Origin: Rhodococcoides corynebacterioides NBRC 14404
GTDB lineage: Bacteria > Actinomycetota > Actinomycetes > Mycobacteriales > Mycobacteriaceae
Assembly (NCBI RefSeq): GCF_001894765.1
Contig: NZ_BCWV01000004.1
Coordinates: 496,001 to 560,000 of the forward strand
Reading direction: 5' to 3'
Length of the DNA: 64,000 bases
Shown one piece after another: positions 9,700-20,270 of the stretch. The notes beneath the pieces were generated by a model. That model worked only from the letters and a program-made list of their open reading frames with translations, did no database searches and was not told the origin of the DNA. The translations under genes were made by a program, and so were the position numbers. The number at the start of each line of letters is the position of its first letter. Position 1 is the first letter of the stretch.

Positions 9700-12392
9700 G
9701 CGGAGCCCAGGTCGCCGAGGCGCTTGGTCAGCCGCTCGACCTCGTCGCGGGCCAGCTGCTGCCGGGCGGTGATCTTCTGCACGACGGCCTCGGGAGCCTT
9801 GGCGACGAAGGCCTCGTTCCCCAGCTTCGCCGTGGTGGTCTCGAGTTCCTTGCGCGCCGCCGCGAGGTCCTTCTCCGCGCGCTTGATCTCGGCGGCGACG
9901 TCGACGGTTCCGGAGGTGTCGACGGCCACCGTCACGGTCGCCCGCGACAGTCGCACCTCGATGGACGCGGACTCGCTGAACCCGGTGTCGGGTCCGTCGG
10001 GGCCGTCGGGATCGGTGAGGAAGGCCAGCGCCTGCACGGCCGGCACCAGCGCGGTCAGCTCCGCGTCGTCCATGCCCACAAGACGTGCGGGCACTCGCTG
10101 CTTCGGCTTGACGCCCTGGTCGCTGCGGAAGCGCCGCACCTCGGTGATGAGCTTCTGGGCGTCGGTGACGCGCCGCTGCGCCACCGGGTCGGCGCCCACG
10201 CCGGTCTCCTTGGGCCAGTCCGCGACGACGACGGACTCACCGCCGGTCAGGGCGGTCCACAAGGTCTCGGTGACGAACGGAATCACCGGATGCAGCAGGC
10301 GCAGAACGGAATCGAGCACGGAGCCGAGCACGAGGCGGGTCGCGGCGGCCCGGTCCTCGGTGTCGTCCCCGTCCCCGGCCGGCGCCGAGAACTGCACCTT
10401 GGCCAGTTCGAGGTACCAGTCGCAGACCTCGTCCCACACGAAGTGGTAGAGCGCCTCGCACGCCTTGCCGAACTCGTAGCGGTCCAGGGCGTCGTCCACC
10501 TCGGCGCGCACGATCGCGAGCCGGTCGAGGATCCAGCGGTCGGCGTCGGTGAGCGTGTCCCGCGCGGGCAGCTCCCCCACCGTCGCACCGTTCATGAGTG
10601 CGAACTTCGTGGCGTTGAACAACTTGGTGGCGAAGTTGCGGGAGGACTGTGCGTTGTCCTCGCCGACGGACAGGTCTCCGCCGGGGTGCGCGCCGCGGGC
10701 GAGCGTGAAGCGCAGGGCGTCGGCGCCGAACCGTTCGACCCAGTCCAACGGGTCGATGCCGTTGCCCTTGGACTTGCTCATCTTCCGGCCGTGCTCGTCG
10801 CGCACGAGCCCGTGCAGGAACACGTCTCGGAACGGCACGGGGCCCGGCACCGAATCCGCGATCGCGGTGCCGAACATCATCATTCGCGCCACCCAGAAGA
10901 ACAGGATGTCGTAGCCGGTGACGAGGACGGAGGTCGGATAGAACTTCTCGAGGTCCGGGGTCCGCTCGGGCCATCCCATCGTCGAGAAGGGCCAGAGTCC
11001 CGACGAGAACCACGTGTCGAGAACATCGGGATCCTGCGTCCAGCCCTCGGGGGGCGTCTCGTCCGGACCGAGGCAGACGGTCTCGCCGTCCGGACCGTAC
11101 CAGATGGGAATGCGGTGCCCCCACCACAATTGGCGCGAGATGCACCAGTCGTGCATGTCGTCGACCCACGAGAACCAGCGCGGTTCCTGGCTGCTCGGGT
11201 GGATCGTGGTCTCGCCCGAGCGCACGGCGTCACCGGCCGCGGCGGCGAGGGAGGACACGTCCACCCACCACTGCAGGGACAGACGCGGCTCGATGGGTTC
11301 ACCGCTGCGCTCGGAGTGGCCGACACTGTGCGTGTAGGGCCGCTTCTCGGCGACGACGCGACCCTGCTCGGCGAGCGCCTCTCGGACCTTCACGCGGGCC
11401 TCGAAGCGGTCGAGACCGTCGAACGGCGTTCCCGTGCCGGTGATGCGGCCCTCGGTGTCCATGATCGACGGCATGGGCAGCGAATGCCGCACGCCCATCT
11501 CGAAGTCGTTGGGATCGTGCGCGGGGGTGATCTTCACCGCGCCCGTACCGAACTCGGGGTCGACGTAGTCGTCGGCGATGACCGGGATCTCGCGATCCAG
11601 GAACGGATGCGGGAGCGTGGTGCCGACGAGGTCGCGGTACCGCTCGTCGTCGGGATGCACCGCGACGGCGGTGTCACCGAGCATCGTCTCCACGCGGGTG
11701 GTGGCGACCACGACGTGCGGCTCGTCGTCGCTCAGCGAGCCGTAGCGCAGCGAGACCAACTCACCGTCGACGTCCTCGTACTTGACCTCGATGTCGGAGA
11801 TAGCGGTCTGCAGCACTGGCGACCAGTTGACCAGCCGCTCGGCGCGGTAGATCAGGCCACGATCGTGCAGTTCCTTGAACATGGTCTGCACGGCACGCGA
11901 GAGGCCCTCGTCCATGGTGAACCGCTCACGGCTCCAGTCGACGCCGTCGCCGAGTCGGCGCATCTGCTCGCCGATGGTGCCGCCGGACTCGCGCTTCCAC
12001 TGCCAGACGCGCTCGATGAACGCCTCCCGGCCCAGCTCGTCGCGCGTGGTGCCCTCGGCGGCGAGCTGCTTCTCCACCAGCGACTGCGTGGCGATGCCGG
12101 CGTGGTCCATACCGGGGAGCCACAGCACCTCGTAGCCCTGCATCCGCTTGCGTCGGGAGAGCACGTCCATCAGCGTGTGGTCGAGGGCATGACCCATGTG
12201 CAGGCTGCCCGTGACGTTGGGCGGCGGCAGCACGATGGAGTACCCGGGCCGGGCGCTGTCCGGATCGGCGGTGAAGTATCCGGCGTCGACCCAGCCCTGG
12301 TAGAGGTCGGCCTCGACGTCGCCGGGGTTCCACGCCTTCGGCAGGCGGTCTGCGGGAGTCGGGTCGGGCGTAGTCGACGCAGTATCGGTCAC
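9696..12392 (-). CDS. valS: Valyl-tRNA synthetase
   Basis: ValS charges tRNA-Val in the cytoplasm. The 898-aa protein carries the class I signatures [12 protein letters not shown] (HIGH-type, near residue 66) and [14 protein letters not shown] (KMSKS, near 537), the CP1 editing domain between them, and a C-terminal coiled-coil arm ([17 protein letters not shown]) that contacts tRNA. The chosen GTG start at 12392 gives [20 protein letters not shown] before the core; an upstream methionine would add 26 Arg-rich residues that overlap the preceding gene. It is 10 bp downstream of the S9 peptidase gene. Confidence 0.96.
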   Translation of the reverse strand: MTDTASTTPDPTPADRLPKAWNPGDVEADLYQGWVDAGYFTADPDSARPGYSIVLPPPNVTGSLHMGHALDHTLMDVLSRRKRMQGYEVLWLPGMDHAGIATQSLVEKQLAAEGTTRDELGREAFIERVWQWKRESGGTIGEQMRRLGDGVDWSRERFTMDEGLSRAVQTMFKELHDRGLIYRAERLVNWSPVLQTAISDIEVKYEDVDGELVSLRYGSLSDDEPHVVVATTRVETMLGDTAVAVHPDDERYRDLVGTTLPHPFLDREIPVIADDYVDPEFGTGAVKITPAHDPNDFEMGVRHSLPMPSIMDTEGRITGTGTPFDGLDRFEARVKVREALAEQGRVVAEKRPYTHSVGHSERSGEPIEPRLSLQWWVDVSSLAAAAGDAVRSGETTIHPSSQEPRWFSWVDDMHDWCISRQLWWGHRIPIWYGPDGETVCLGPDETPPEGWTQDPDVLDTWFSSGLWPFSTMGWPERTPDLEKFYPTSVLVTGYDILFFWVARMMMFGTAIADSVPGPVPFRDVFLHGLVRDEHGRKMSKSKGNGIDPLDWVERFGADALRFTLARGAHPGGDLSVGEDNAQSSRNFATKLFNATKFALMNGATVGELPARDTLTDADRWILDRLAIVRAEVDDALDRYEFGKACEALYHFVWDEVCDWYLELAKVQFSAPAGDGDDTEDRAAATRLVLGSVLDSVLRLLHPVIPFVTETLWTALTGGESVVVADWPKETGVGADPVAQRRVTDAQKLITEVRRFRSDQGVKPKQRVPARLVGMDDAELTALVPAVQALAFLTDPDGPDGPDTGFSESASIEVRLSRATVTVAVDTSGTVDVAAEIKRAEKDLAAARKELETTTAKLGNEAFVAKAPEAVVQKITARQQLARDEVERLTKRLGDLGSA

Positions 12393-12402
12393 TCGGTCGA
12401 TT

Positions 12403-14484
12403 CTAGTTCTCGTCCGATGCGCCGGTTCTGCCCGGTCGGACGCCCAGGGCCGCGGGCATCGGCAGCTCACGACCCAGCACGTGTGTCGAGAGGAAGGCCA
12501 GGACCGCGCCGTACCAGACGGCGATGTGGGGTGGCGTCAGGATCCAGTGGTTCTCGTCCGGGAAGTACAGGAAGCGGTGCACGGTCTCGCCGTTCGCGTC
12601 CGCGGGCGACGCCGACTCGGACAGCAGCTCCCACCACAGTCGGAGCGATTCGCCGATCGGGACCCGGAAGTCCTTGTCGCCGTGCGTGATCAGCATGGGT
12701 GTGACGATCTCGGACACCGACAGGTGCGGGGAGTTCTCGAAGGCCATCTCCGGGGTCATCTCGTGGGCCCAGTACGACGCCTCGTCGGTGGTCGGGCCGA
12801 ACTGGTCGAGCGCCCACAGCCCGGCGTGCGAGACGATGGCGCGGAACCGATCCGTGTGGCCCGCCATCCAGTTGGCCATGTAGCCGCCGAACGAGCCGCC
12901 CATCATGGCGGTGCGGGTGCTGTCGATGTCCGGCCGGTCGGCCACCGCGTCGGTGATCGTGGTCAGGTCGGTGTAGACCTCGGCGCCCCAGCGGCCCCAC
13001 CCGCGCTGAACGAACGCCTGCCCGTACCCGGTGGACAGGGCCGGATCGGGCATCAACACCGCGTAGCCGGCGGCGACCAGCATCCAGGGGTTCCACCGCC
13101 AGGACCACGTGTTCCAACTGCCCAGCGGGCCGCCGTGGACCCACAGGACCAACGGCGCCTGCCAGTCCGGGGACGTTCCCTCCGGCAGTGCGAGCCAGGC
13201 CCGAACCCGGGTGCCGTCCGCGACGAGGACGTCGACGTCCTCGAGTGTGCCGGGCAGCGACGGCAGCGGCGCGGGCGCGTTCAGTGCGGTCACCGTGCCG
13301 TCCGCCAGCGAGATGCGCACGGGGTGCGGCGGCGCCAGGTACGACGCCCGCAGCGCGAACACGACGTCCCCGGCCGGAGCCACCTGCAGCTCCGTGAACG
13401 CGCCCTCGTCGGTCAGGCGCATCGCCGACGTGCGATCGACGCGGAAGACGGGCGCGTGACCGTGATCGTCCGCCGTGGCCAGCAGCGCCGACGAATCGGC
13501 GGTCCACGTCAGGGCGGTGGGCCACCGGTCCCAGTCCCCACCCCAGCGTTCGCTGCGACCGGTCGCGAGGTCGAGCACCTGCGCGGTGACCCGCGGGGCC
13601 GCGTCCGGTTCCGGATGCTCCTCGCGGAGGTAGGCGATGCGGGTGCCGTCCGGCGAGATCCGGGGGGACGACTGGTCCGCGTGCGGGTCGTCGACGAGGG
13701 TCTCGGCACCCCTGGCACCCTCGGCACCCACGGCGCCGTCCCGCAGATCGATACGGACCAGGACGTGGCGGGTCACGCCGTCGGCCCCGGGGACGCGTCG
13801 CGTCGCGACGACGGTCGCGCCGTCCGGCGAGACGTCGAACCCCGTGTCGCGGTAGACGCCCCCGCCGGACGGACCGGCGGCGTCGGGCGTCACCGAGGTG
13901 AACACGCCGTCGGGCCCGCCGATCCCGCCGCCGCTCACCACGTCGAACAGGTGGGTGACCGCCGGCCCGAGGTCCGCGTCCCAGTGCCGCATCGGATAGC
14001 CGGCGTGCAGGATCGCGGTGACACCCTTCTCCCGCAGCGCCCGCACCTGCTCGTCGCGCTCGGGGTCACCGAGGACCGGGCCGGTGGCCACGATGCGGTC
14101 GGAGCCGACGGCGCAGCGCACGGTGTCCACCCCGCCCGCCCGGTACGCGATCCGCTGCGGTTCACCGCCGCGGAAGTCCAACGCCCACAGCGCTTTCGAT
14201 GCCTTCGGGGAGGAGTCCGTGGCGTCGGCCACGCGGCGGAACAGCAACCGGCCGTCGGCCGCGAACACCGGATCCGACGCCGACGCGCCGTGGGTCAACC
14301 GCCGCGCGGGTTCCGCACCCGTCGGGTCGACCGACCAGAGCGCGGTGTCGAATCGCGTGCGGTCCTCCGACAGCGTCGACTGGGCGGTGACCAGCCGCGT
14401 GCCGTCCGGCGACAGCGCCAGTCCCGCCGTACGCGGGGTGTCGAGGTAGGTCTCGGGATCGGCGAACGGGTGCGCGGCAACCAT
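12403..14484 (-). CDS. S9 family (prolyl oligopeptidase-type) serine peptidase
   Basis: The 693-aa protein has an N-terminal beta-propeller with repeated SPDGT motifs (residues ~1-400) and a C-terminal alpha/beta-hydrolase domain. The nucleophile motif is [11 protein letters not shown] (Ser near 531). The acid is probably in [13 protein letters not shown] (near 603) and the His in DENHWI (near 643). This is the acylaminoacyl peptidase / dipeptidyl-peptidase IV layout. No signal peptide is visible, so it is probably cytosolic and acts on short peptides; the exact specificity is unknown. It opens the operon that continues with valS, a position I do not associate with the mycobacterial order. 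Confidence 0.88.
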   Translation of the reverse strand: MVAAHPFADPETYLDTPRTAGLALSPDGTRLVTAQSTLSEDRTRFDTALWSVDPTGAEPARRLTHGASASDPVFAADGRLLFRRVADATDSSPKASKALWALDFRGGEPQRIAYRAGGVDTVRCAVGSDRIVATGPVLGDPERDEQVRALREKGVTAILHAGYPMRHWDADLGPAVTHLFDVVSGGGIGGPDGVFTSVTPDAAGPSGGGVYRDTGFDVSPDGATVVATRRVPGADGVTRHVLVRIDLRDGAVGAEGARGAETLVDDPHADQSSPRISPDGTRIAYLREEHPEPDAAPRVTAQVLDLATGRSERWGGDWDRWPTALTWTADSSALLATADDHGHAPVFRVDRTSAMRLTDEGAFTELQVAPAGDVVFALRASYLAPPHPVRISLADGTVTALNAPAPLPSLPGTLEDVDVLVADGTRVRAWLALPEGTSPDWQAPLVLWVHGGPLGSWNTWSWRWNPWMLVAAGYAVLMPDPALSTGYGQAFVQRGWGRWGAEVYTDLTTITDAVADRPDIDSTRTAMMGGSFGGYMANWMAGHTDRFRAIVSHAGLWALDQFGPTTDEASYWAHEMTPEMAFENSPHLSVSEIVTPMLITHGDKDFRVPIGESLRLWWELLSESASPADANGETVHRFLYFPDENHWILTPPHIAVWYGAVLAFLSTHVLGRELPMPAALGVRPGRTGASDEN

Positions 14485-14539
14485 GCCCGTGAACCTAGAC
14501 GCTCACCCCGACACCGCGGGGATCGGAACCCCGGGACGG

Positions 14540-15541
14540 TCAGCGCACCAGCGGTGCCAGGCGGCCGGGAATCTGGTCGAGCGCGAAGGGCAGCGAGAGC
14601 ACCGTGCTCCAGGCCATCGCCTCGGCGGCCTCGTCCTCGAGAACGATCACCCGGCCGTCCTGCACGACCGGCAACTGCTGGTAAACCGGCGTCACGGCGA
14701 GTTCGGCGCGCAGCTTGTCCCCGAAGCCGCCGCCCGCGTACCAGACCAGCAGGTCGACGTCGGCGAGGGAGAGCTGCTCGGTGCTGATGGCGGCGAAGTT
14801 GGCGTCCCCCACCTGCGCGGCCACCGGCGGGTTCACGAAGCCGAGGTCGTTGAGGAACCGCACCTTCGGGTCCTGCGCGCCGTAGACACCGAACTGTGCG
14901 GGGCCCTGCAGAGCGCCGACCAGCACCGTCTTCCCGGCGAACGACGGGTTGGCGGTGACCACCGAGGCGAACTTGTCCTCGACATCGGCGATGCGCGTAT
15001 CGGCCTCCGCGGACTTGCCGACGGCGGCGCCGAGCAGGCGGGTCTGGTCGCGCCACGCGATGCCGAAGTCGGCGACCCCGGGCGGCGCGGTGACGGTGGG
15101 GGCGAGGGCCGACAGCTGGTCGTACTCGCCCTGCGTCACGCCCGCATACGTACCGACGATCAGATCCGGGCCGACGGCGGCGACCTTCTCCACGTCGATC
15201 CCCTCGGCGGCCGTCCCGACGATCTCCGGCGTGGCACCGCCCAGCAACGACTGCGCCCACGGCCAGGTCGCCCCCGGGTAGTCGCCGTACCAGTCGAAGA
15301 CCCCGGCGGGGACCACGCCGAGCGCGAGGAGGGTGTCCTGATCGTTGTAGCCGACGCTGACGACGCGCTGCGGGTCGGCCGGCACGCCGATTTCGCCGTA
15401 CTTCGTGTCGACGGTCGCGCCGGCCTCGTCGGTCGACCCGCCGTCGGAACCCGAGCCGCAGGCGGCGACGCCGAGCGTGACGAGGGCGCCCGAAGCACCG
15501 AGGAGGAACGTCCGACGTGACACACGGGGCGACGAGGTCAT
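14540..15541 (-). CDS. Iron-siderophore ABC transporter substrate-binding lipoprotein
   Basis: This 333-aa protein captures a ferric siderophore outside the membrane and hands it to an ABC importer. The N-terminus has twin arginines (SRRTFLLGAS) and a lipobox ending AAC with Cys28, so it is a Tat-type lipoprotein. The rest matches the FepB/FhuD-like fold (QRVVSVGYNDQDTLLALG, GPDLIVGTY, ADVDLLVWYAGGG). ATG 15541 was chosen because the signal peptide starts there. It stands alone: no permease or ATPase gene is adjacent, so it must share a transporter. An iron-box sequence lies 54 bp upstream. Confidence 0.9.
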   Translation of the reverse strand: MTSSPRVSRRTFLLGASGALVTLGVAACGSGSDGGSTDEAGATVDTKYGEIGVPADPQRVVSVGYNDQDTLLALGVVPAGVFDWYGDYPGATWPWAQSLLGGATPEIVGTAAEGIDVEKVAAVGPDLIVGTYAGVTQGEYDQLSALAPTVTAPPGVADFGIAWRDQTRLLGAAVGKSAEADTRIADVEDKFASVVTANPSFAGKTVLVGALQGPAQFGVYGAQDPKVRFLNDLGFVNPPVAAQVGDANFAAISTEQLSLADVDLLVWYAGGGFGDKLRAELAVTPVYQQLPVVQDGRVIVLEDEAAEAMAWSTVLSLPFALDQIPGRLAPLVR

Positions 15542-15594
15542 GGTGAAGCAGTCCCTTCGGGAGACGGTCGTGAGCGCCACGACCGATGCAGTAG

Positions 15595-15613
15595 GCAGGT
15601 TAGGCTAACTTGT
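15595..15613 (-). promoter_or_regulatory. Iron box (IdeR/DtxR-type operator)
   Basis: The 19-bp element gcaggttaggctaacttgt matches the IdeR/DtxR consensus TTAGGTTAGGCTAACCTAA at 14 of 19 positions, including the central AGGTTAGGCTAAC. It lies just upstream of the siderophore-binding protein gene, so iron-loaded IdeR would repress that gene. The regulator is not in this window. Confidence 0.8.
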
Positions 15614-15733
15614 GTTGCCCGGGCCCGCGACGCGGGGTGACGGACGTGCGTGGCCGTCACGACGGACGCGGGTCCACTATGGAGTCATGCCCAGCGCCTC
15701 GCCACGCCCTCGCTGCTCGTCCGGACGTTCCTG

Positions 15734-16594
15734 ATGGGCCGCGCATCGGTCCGTCGTCCGGTCCTCCGCATCCGGGGACCGCACCACTCGTCGCGACCGG
15801 ACACGCTCGTCGTCGAGGAACCGCTCGAGATCCGTGTCGGCGGTCGGGCCCTCGCGGTCACCATGCGCACGCCGGGGCACGACGTCGACCTCGCCCACGG
15901 CTTCCTGCTCACCGAGGGCGTGATCGCCGGCCGTGCGGACGTCGCGATCGCGCGGTACTGCGACGGCGTCGACGACGAGGGACGCAACACGTACAACGTG
16001 CTCGACATCGCACTCGCGGAGGGTGTTCCGGCGCCGGATCCCGGGGTGGAGCGGAACTTCTACACGACGTCGTCCTGCGGCGTGTGTGGGAAGGCGTCGC
16101 TCGACGCGGTACGTCTGACGTCCCGCCACGCACCGGCCGGGGACCCGGTGACGGTGGACACCGCCGTCCTCACGTCGCTGCCGGACACGCTGCGCGAACA
16201 CCAGCGCCTGTTCTCGACCACCGGCGGACTGCACGCGGCGGCACTCTTCGACGCCGACGGCCGACTGCTCGTCGCGCGGGAGGACGTCGGCCGGCACAAC
16301 GCCGTCGACAAGGTCGTGGGCTGGGCGGTGTCCGAGGGCCGGGTTCCGCTGACCGGCACCGTTCTCATGGTGAGCGGCCGGGCGTCGTTCGAACTGGCGC
16401 AGAAAGCCGTGATGGCCGGGATTCCCGTGCTGGCCGCGGTGTCCGCGCCGTCGTCGCTCGCGGTCGACCTGGCCGACGAGACGGGTCTGACCGTGGTGGG
16501 GTTCCTGCGCGGTGACGGAATGAACGTCTACAGCCACCCGCACCGGATCACGGTCACGGAGCCGGCTGCACCCGCGGAGAGCGTCGCGCGGTGA
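15734..16594 (+). CDS. fdhD: FdhD, formate dehydrogenase sulfurtransferase accessory protein
   Basis: FdhD carries sulfur from a cysteine desulfurase to the molybdenum cofactor of formate dehydrogenase. The 286-aa product has the CxxC motif [12 protein letters not shown] (Cys115, Cys118), the segment [31 protein letters not shown] seen here as separate blocks (ARED and GRHNAVDKV), and [11 protein letters not shown] 15734 gives the usual family length; a GTG at 15650 would add 28 residues without similarity. No formate dehydrogenase gene lies in the window. Its last 41 bp overlap the permease gene on the other strand. Confidence 0.9.
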   Translation: MGRASVRRPVLRIRGPHHSSRPDTLVVEEPLEIRVGGRALAVTMRTPGHDVDLAHGFLLTEGVIAGRADVAIARYCDGVDDEGRNTYNVLDIALAEGVPAPDPGVERNFYTTSSCGVCGKASLDAVRLTSRHAPAGDPVTVDTAVLTSLPDTLREHQRLFSTTGGLHAAALFDADGRLLVAREDVGRHNAVDKVVGWAVSEGRVPLTGTVLMVSGRASFELAQKAVMAGIPVLAAVSAPSSLAVDLADETGLTVVGFLRGDGMNVYSHPHRITVTEPAAPAESVAR

Positions 16595-17933
16595 CGGCAC
16601 CGACCACCGCGAGCCCGGCGACCACGACCACCATCGCGAGAACCTGCTGTCGAGCCGCCGCGTCGGTCAGCATGAGCACGGTCAGGCCGGCGAGCAGGAT
16701 CAGGGCGAACCAGCTGAGGTAGGGGAACCCCCACATGCGCACGGGGAGCGGGCCGGCCGCCTCGAGGCGGCGCCGGAGGCGGAGCTGCGCCGCCGCGGTC
16801 ATCGCCCAGATGGCGAGAAGCGACGCGCCCACCGCGTTGAGCAGGAAGGTCAGCAGCCCGTCGAGATCGAGGTAGTTCAAGGCGACCGCGACGAAACCGA
16901 AGAACACCGACACCAGGAGCGCCGCGCGGGGGACGCCGGATGCGGTGACCCGCGCGAGCACGCGGGGGCCGTCGCCGCGGTCCGCGAGCGAGAACATCAT
17001 CCGGCTGGTGGCGTAGATCTGGGCGTTGAACGCACTGAGCAGCGCCAGCACGATGATCGCCTCCATGAAGCCGACCACCCCCGGCAGATTCGCCTGCTGG
17101 AGCACCAGCGCGAACGGGCTCTGCGCGGCGGACTCGGCGGGGCCGAGCGAGTTCCACGGCAGGAGCAGAGTGATGACGAGGATGGACCCGAGGTAGAACA
17201 CGCTGATCCGCCACACGACGCTGCGCACCGCCCGCCCCACCGACAGGGCAGGATCGTCCGATTCCGCCGCGGCGATGGTGACGATCTCGATGCCGCCGAA
17301 CGCGAACGCGACCACCAGCAGCCCCGCCGCGATGCCGGAGACACCGTTCGGCGCGAAGCCACCGAGCCCGGTGAAGTTGCTCCAGCCCACCGGATCCGAC
17401 GACGGCAGCAGGCCGAAGACGAGCAACCCACCGATCACGAGGAAGCCGACGATCACGGCGATCTTCACGGCGGCGAACCAGAATTCGAACTCGCCGAAGT
17501 TGGCGACGCGGGCCAGGTTGACCGCGGCGAAGAACACCATCGCGATCAGCGCGGGGATCCAGGGGTCGACGCCGAACCACCGGCCCATGAACGCGGCGGC
17601 GCCGGTCATCTCCGCGCCCATCACCATGATGAGGGTGAACCAGTAGAGCCAGCCGATCGCGAAGCCGGCGGTGCGTCCGAACGCCATCTCGGCGTAGGTC
17701 GAGAACGATCCCGACGACGGGGAGGCCGCCGCCATCTCCCCCAGCATCCGCATGACGAGGACGACCAGCAGCCCGGCCAGCGCATAGGACAGCAGCACCG
17801 CCGGGCCCGCGGCGACGATGCCCGCGCCGGTGCCGAGGAAGAGTCCCGCGCCGATGGCGGAGCCCAGGCCCATCATCGTCAGGTGGCGGACCTTGAGTCC
17901 GGTGGAGAGGTGCGACTGCTCGGGCGTGCTCAT
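16554..17933 (-). CDS. Amino acid permease (APC superfamily)
   Basis: This 459-aa protein is a 12-helix proton-coupled amino-acid importer of the AAT/APC type. The diagnostic first-helix segment [19 protein letters not shown] lies near residue 20, followed by [14 protein letters not shown] and [19 protein letters not shown]. The C-terminus is short and basic ([11 protein letters not shown]). The ATG at 17933 was chosen because the conserved core begins ~15 residues later. Substrate cannot be assigned; GABA, proline and aromatic amino-acid permeases share this layout. The 3' end overlaps fdhD tail to tail. Confidence 0.88.
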   Translation of the reverse strand: MSTPEQSHLSTGLKVRHLTMMGLGSAIGAGLFLGTGAGIVAAGPAVLLSYALAGLLVVLVMRMLGEMAAASPSSGSFSTYAEMAFGRTAGFAIGWLYWFTLIMVMGAEMTGAAAFMGRWFGVDPWIPALIAMVFFAAVNLARVANFGEFEFWFAAVKIAVIVGFLVIGGLLVFGLLPSSDPVGWSNFTGLGGFAPNGVSGIAAGLLVVAFAFGGIEIVTIAAAESDDPALSVGRAVRSVVWRISVFYLGSILVITLLLPWNSLGPAESAAQSPFALVLQQANLPGVVGFMEAIIVLALLSAFNAQIYATSRMMFSLADRGDGPRVLARVTASGVPRAALLVSVFFGFVAVALNYLDLDGLLTFLLNAVGASLLAIWAMTAAAQLRLRRRLEAAGPLPVRMWGFPYLSWFALILLAGLTVLMLTDAAARQQVLAMVVVVAGLAVVGAVTARRSPRVQPAP

Positions 17934-18013
17934 GATGGTGCGAACGCTAGCGCCGATCGGGATGTGACCTGCGCCGGGGTCGGATCGCGCAGCGCGGGAA
18001 CGGAGGGGACGGG

Positions 18014-18646
18014 TCAGCGCACGATCAGGTCGGCCTCGGTGGCCGCGCGGACCTCGTCGACGGTGACGCCGGGCGCGGTCTCGACCAACACCAGGCCCTC
18101 CGGCGTCACGTCGATCACGGCGAGGTCGGTGACGATGCGCTGGACGCAGGCCGCGCCGGTGAGCGGAAGGGTGCACTCCCGCAGGATCTTCGGGCTGCCG
18201 TTCTTCGAGACGTGATCCATCATCACGATCACCCGCCGGGCGCCGTGGACCAGGTCCATCGCGCCGCCCATCCCCTTGACCATCGAGCCGGGGATCATCC
18301 AATTGGCCAGGTTGCCCTGCGCGTCCACCTGCATCGCGCCGAGCACCGCCACGTCCACGGCGCCGCCGCGGATCATGCCGAAGGACTGCGCGGAGTCGAA
18401 GAACGAGGCTCCGGGCAGCACCGTGATGGTTTCCTTGCCGGCGTTGACCAGTTCCGGGTCGACGTCGTCCTCGAGCGGGTACGGCCCCACCCCCAGCACG
18501 CCGTTCTCCGAGTGCAGGACCACCGTCACGTCGTCGGGAATGTGGCCGGGAACCAGCGTGGGCATGCCGATGCCGAGGTTGACGTACTGGCCGTCCTCGA
18601 GTTCGGCGGCGACACGGGCCGCCATCTGATCGCGCGTGAGTGTCAT
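18014..18646 (-). CDS. pcaJ: 3-oxoadipate CoA-transferase subunit B
   Basis: PcaJ is the beta subunit of the enzyme that moves CoA from succinyl-CoA to 3-oxoadipate. The 210-aa protein has the family segment [15 protein letters not shown] and the active-site Glu47 in [12 protein letters not shown], the residue that forms the CoA thioester in class I transferases. It overlaps pcaI by 4 nt (ATGA). The succinyl-CoA:acetoacetate transferase ScoB is close in sequence, but the neighbours pcaD, pcaR and pcaF support PcaJ. Confidence 0.93.
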   Translation of the reverse strand: MTLTRDQMAARVAAELEDGQYVNLGIGMPTLVPGHIPDDVTVVLHSENGVLGVGPYPLEDDVDPELVNAGKETITVLPGASFFDSAQSFGMIRGGAVDVAVLGAMQVDAQGNLANWMIPGSMVKGMGGAMDLVHGARRVIVMMDHVSKNGSPKILRECTLPLTGAACVQRIVTDLAVIDVTPEGLVLVETAPGVTVDEVRAATEADLIVR

Positions 18647-19392
18647 GACCGCACCGTCCGTCGTTCGATTCCTGTGGTGACCGGCCCCACGGGGACCACG
18701 CGCTGGACGTGGATGCCGGGGGTGTGGATATCCTCGGGGCGCAGCTCACCGGGCTCGACGAGGTGCTCGACCTGCGCGATGGTGATGCGGCCGGACTCGG
18801 CGGCGGGTGGGTTGAAGTTCCGCGCGCTGGCGCGGTAGACCAGGTTGCCCATCCGGTCGCCCTTCCACGCGTGGACCAGGGCGAAGTCGGCGACGATGCC
18901 GCGCTCCATCACGTACGTGGCGCCGTCGAACTCTCGCGTCTCCTTCGGCTGCGACGCCAGGGCCACGCCACCGTCGGCGTCGTAACGCTGGGGCAGCCCG
19001 CCGTCGGCGACCTGCGTGCCGACGCCGGCCGGGGTGAAGAAGGCGGGGATGCCCGCGCCGCCCGCGCGCAGACGCTCGGCGAGCGTCCCCTGCGGCGTCA
19101 GCTCCACCTCGAGTTCGCCGGCGAGGTACTGCCGCGCGAACTCCTTGTTGGAGCCCACGTAGGAGCTGATCGTGCGCCGGATGCGCCCGGCCTCGAGCAG
19201 GATGCCGAGGCCCGTGCCGTCGGTACCGCAGTTGTTGCTCACCGTCTCGAGACCCCGCGCGCCCTGCTCGAGCACCGCGGCGATGAGCACGTTCGGCACT
19301 CCGACGAGCCCGAACCCGCCGACGGCGATCGACGCCCCGTCCGGGATGTCCGCGACTGCGTCGGGTGCCGACGCGACCACCTTGTTCATCAT
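18643..19392 (-). CDS. pcaI: 3-oxoadipate CoA-transferase subunit A
   Basis: PcaI is the alpha subunit partner of PcaJ. The product carries [18 protein letters not shown] (glycine-rich CoA site), [31 protein letters not shown] and a typical C-terminus. ATG 19392 (249 aa) was chosen because a TTGTCC-18-TACAGT promoter ends only ~7 bp upstream, which would give a leaderless mRNA; an in-frame GTG at 19401 would add three residues. It is transcribed divergently from pcaD across a 90-bp region holding two palindromes. Confidence 0.92.
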   Translation of the reverse strand: MMNKVVASAPDAVADIPDGASIAVGGFGLVGVPNVLIAAVLEQGARGLETVSNNCGTDGTGLGILLEAGRIRRTISSYVGSNKEFARQYLAGELEVELTPQGTLAERLRAGGAGIPAFFTPAGVGTQVADGGLPQRYDADGGVALASQPKETREFDGATYVMERGIVADFALVHAWKGDRMGNLVYRASARNFNPPAAESGRITIAQVEHLVEPGELRPEDIHTPGIHVQRVVPVGPVTTGIERRTVRS

Positions 19393-19399
19393 GTCCACC

Positions 19400-19446
19400 A
19401 CTGTAGCGCGGTGTACGCTTGACGGACAATAGTCCGCGATGCGGAC
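19400..19446. promoter_or_regulatory. Divergent pcaIJ / pcaDRF promoter-operator region
   Basis: Two overlapping inverted repeats occur: CGGAC-AATA-GTCCG (19423-19436) and GTCCGC-GAT-GCGGAC (19432-19446). Facing pcaI, TTGTCC (19424-19429) and TACAGT (19400-19405) are 18 bp apart and overlap the first palindrome. Facing pcaD, TTGACG (19419-19424) is a possible -35 but no good -10 was found. The palindromes are fit for an IclR-type dimer, most simply PcaR encoded two genes downstream. Binding is inferred. Confidence 0.5.
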
Positions 19447-19481
19447 ACCGATTCGCCCCCGATACGACCCAGGAGCGCCCG

Positions 19482-20270
19482 ATGACCGTCCCGCTCGCCC
19501 ACGACCTCACCCCGGCCCCGAGGCCCGACGCGCCCACCGTCGTCTTCCTCGGCTCGCTCGGGTCGGACCGCTCCATGTGGTCCGCGCAGGTCGCCGCCCT
19601 CGCCGACGTCGCGTCGGTGCTCACGGTCGACGTCCGCGGCCACGGCGGCAGCCCGGTCACCGACACCGGGGCGCCCGACGACGTGACGGTCGACCACCTC
19701 GCTGCCGACGTGTTGGCCCTGCTCGACGACCTCGGCCAGGGTCGCGTGCACGTGGTCGGCCTGTCCCTCGGCGGTGCGGTCGCGCAGACCCTCGCCGCGC
19801 AGCATCCGGATCGAATCGCGTCCCTCACGGTCCTCTGCTCCGCCGCCCGGTTCGGCGATCCCGACGCATGGACCAGCCGCGCGCACACCGTGCGCCGCGA
19901 CGGCGTCGCGTCGATCGCCGGCTCCATCGTCGAACGCTGGTTCACCGCCGAGTACGCCGCGGCGCATCCCGACGTGGTCGACCGCTGCGTCACCATGGTC
20001 TCGGCGGTGCCCGACGAGGGCTACGCCGTGTGCTGTGAGGCCCTGTCGCGCTTCGACTCCCGCCCACTGCTCGGCACGATCACCGTTCCCACGCTCACGA
20101 TCGCCGGTGACCGGGACCCGGCCACGCCACCGGACTCGCTGGCGGTGATCGCCGACGGGATCGCGGGTGCTCGACTGGAAGTCCTCTCCCCCGCAGCGCA
20201 TCTCGCCGCGATCGAACGTGCGGCCGAGGTGTCCGCCCTCGTGCGCAGCCACGTCACCACGCACTCGTGA
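19482..20270 (+). CDS. pcaD: 3-oxoadipate enol-lactonase
   Basis: PcaD hydrolyses 3-oxoadipate enol-lactone to 3-oxoadipate, where the catechol and protocatechuate branches meet. The 262-aa alpha/beta hydrolase has the nucleophile elbow GLSLGG (Ser95), GDRDP (Asp212 likely acid) and SPAAH (His240). ATG 19482 has AGGAG upstream. In several rhodococci PcaD is fused behind PcaC as PcaL; here it is stand-alone and no pcaC is nearby. The stop overlaps pcaR by 4 nt. Confidence 0.92.
   Translation: MTVPLAHDLTPAPRPDAPTVVFLGSLGSDRSMWSAQVAALADVASVLTVDVRGHGGSPVTDTGAPDDVTVDHLAADVLALLDDLGQGRVHVVGLSLGGAVAQTLAAQHPDRIASLTVLCSAARFGDPDAWTSRAHTVRRDGVASIAGSIVERWFTAEYAAAHPDVVDRCVTMVSAVPDEGYAVCCEALSRFDSRPLLGTITVPTLTIAGDRDPATPPDSLAVIADGIAGARLEVLSPAAHLAAIERAAEVSALVRSHVTTHS

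Noticed and set aside
18014-19392. ScoAB (succinyl-CoA:acetoacetate transferase) instead of PcaIJ
   Set aside because: Sequence alone is ambiguous, but divergent pcaD-pcaR-pcaF with shared operator decides for PcaIJ.
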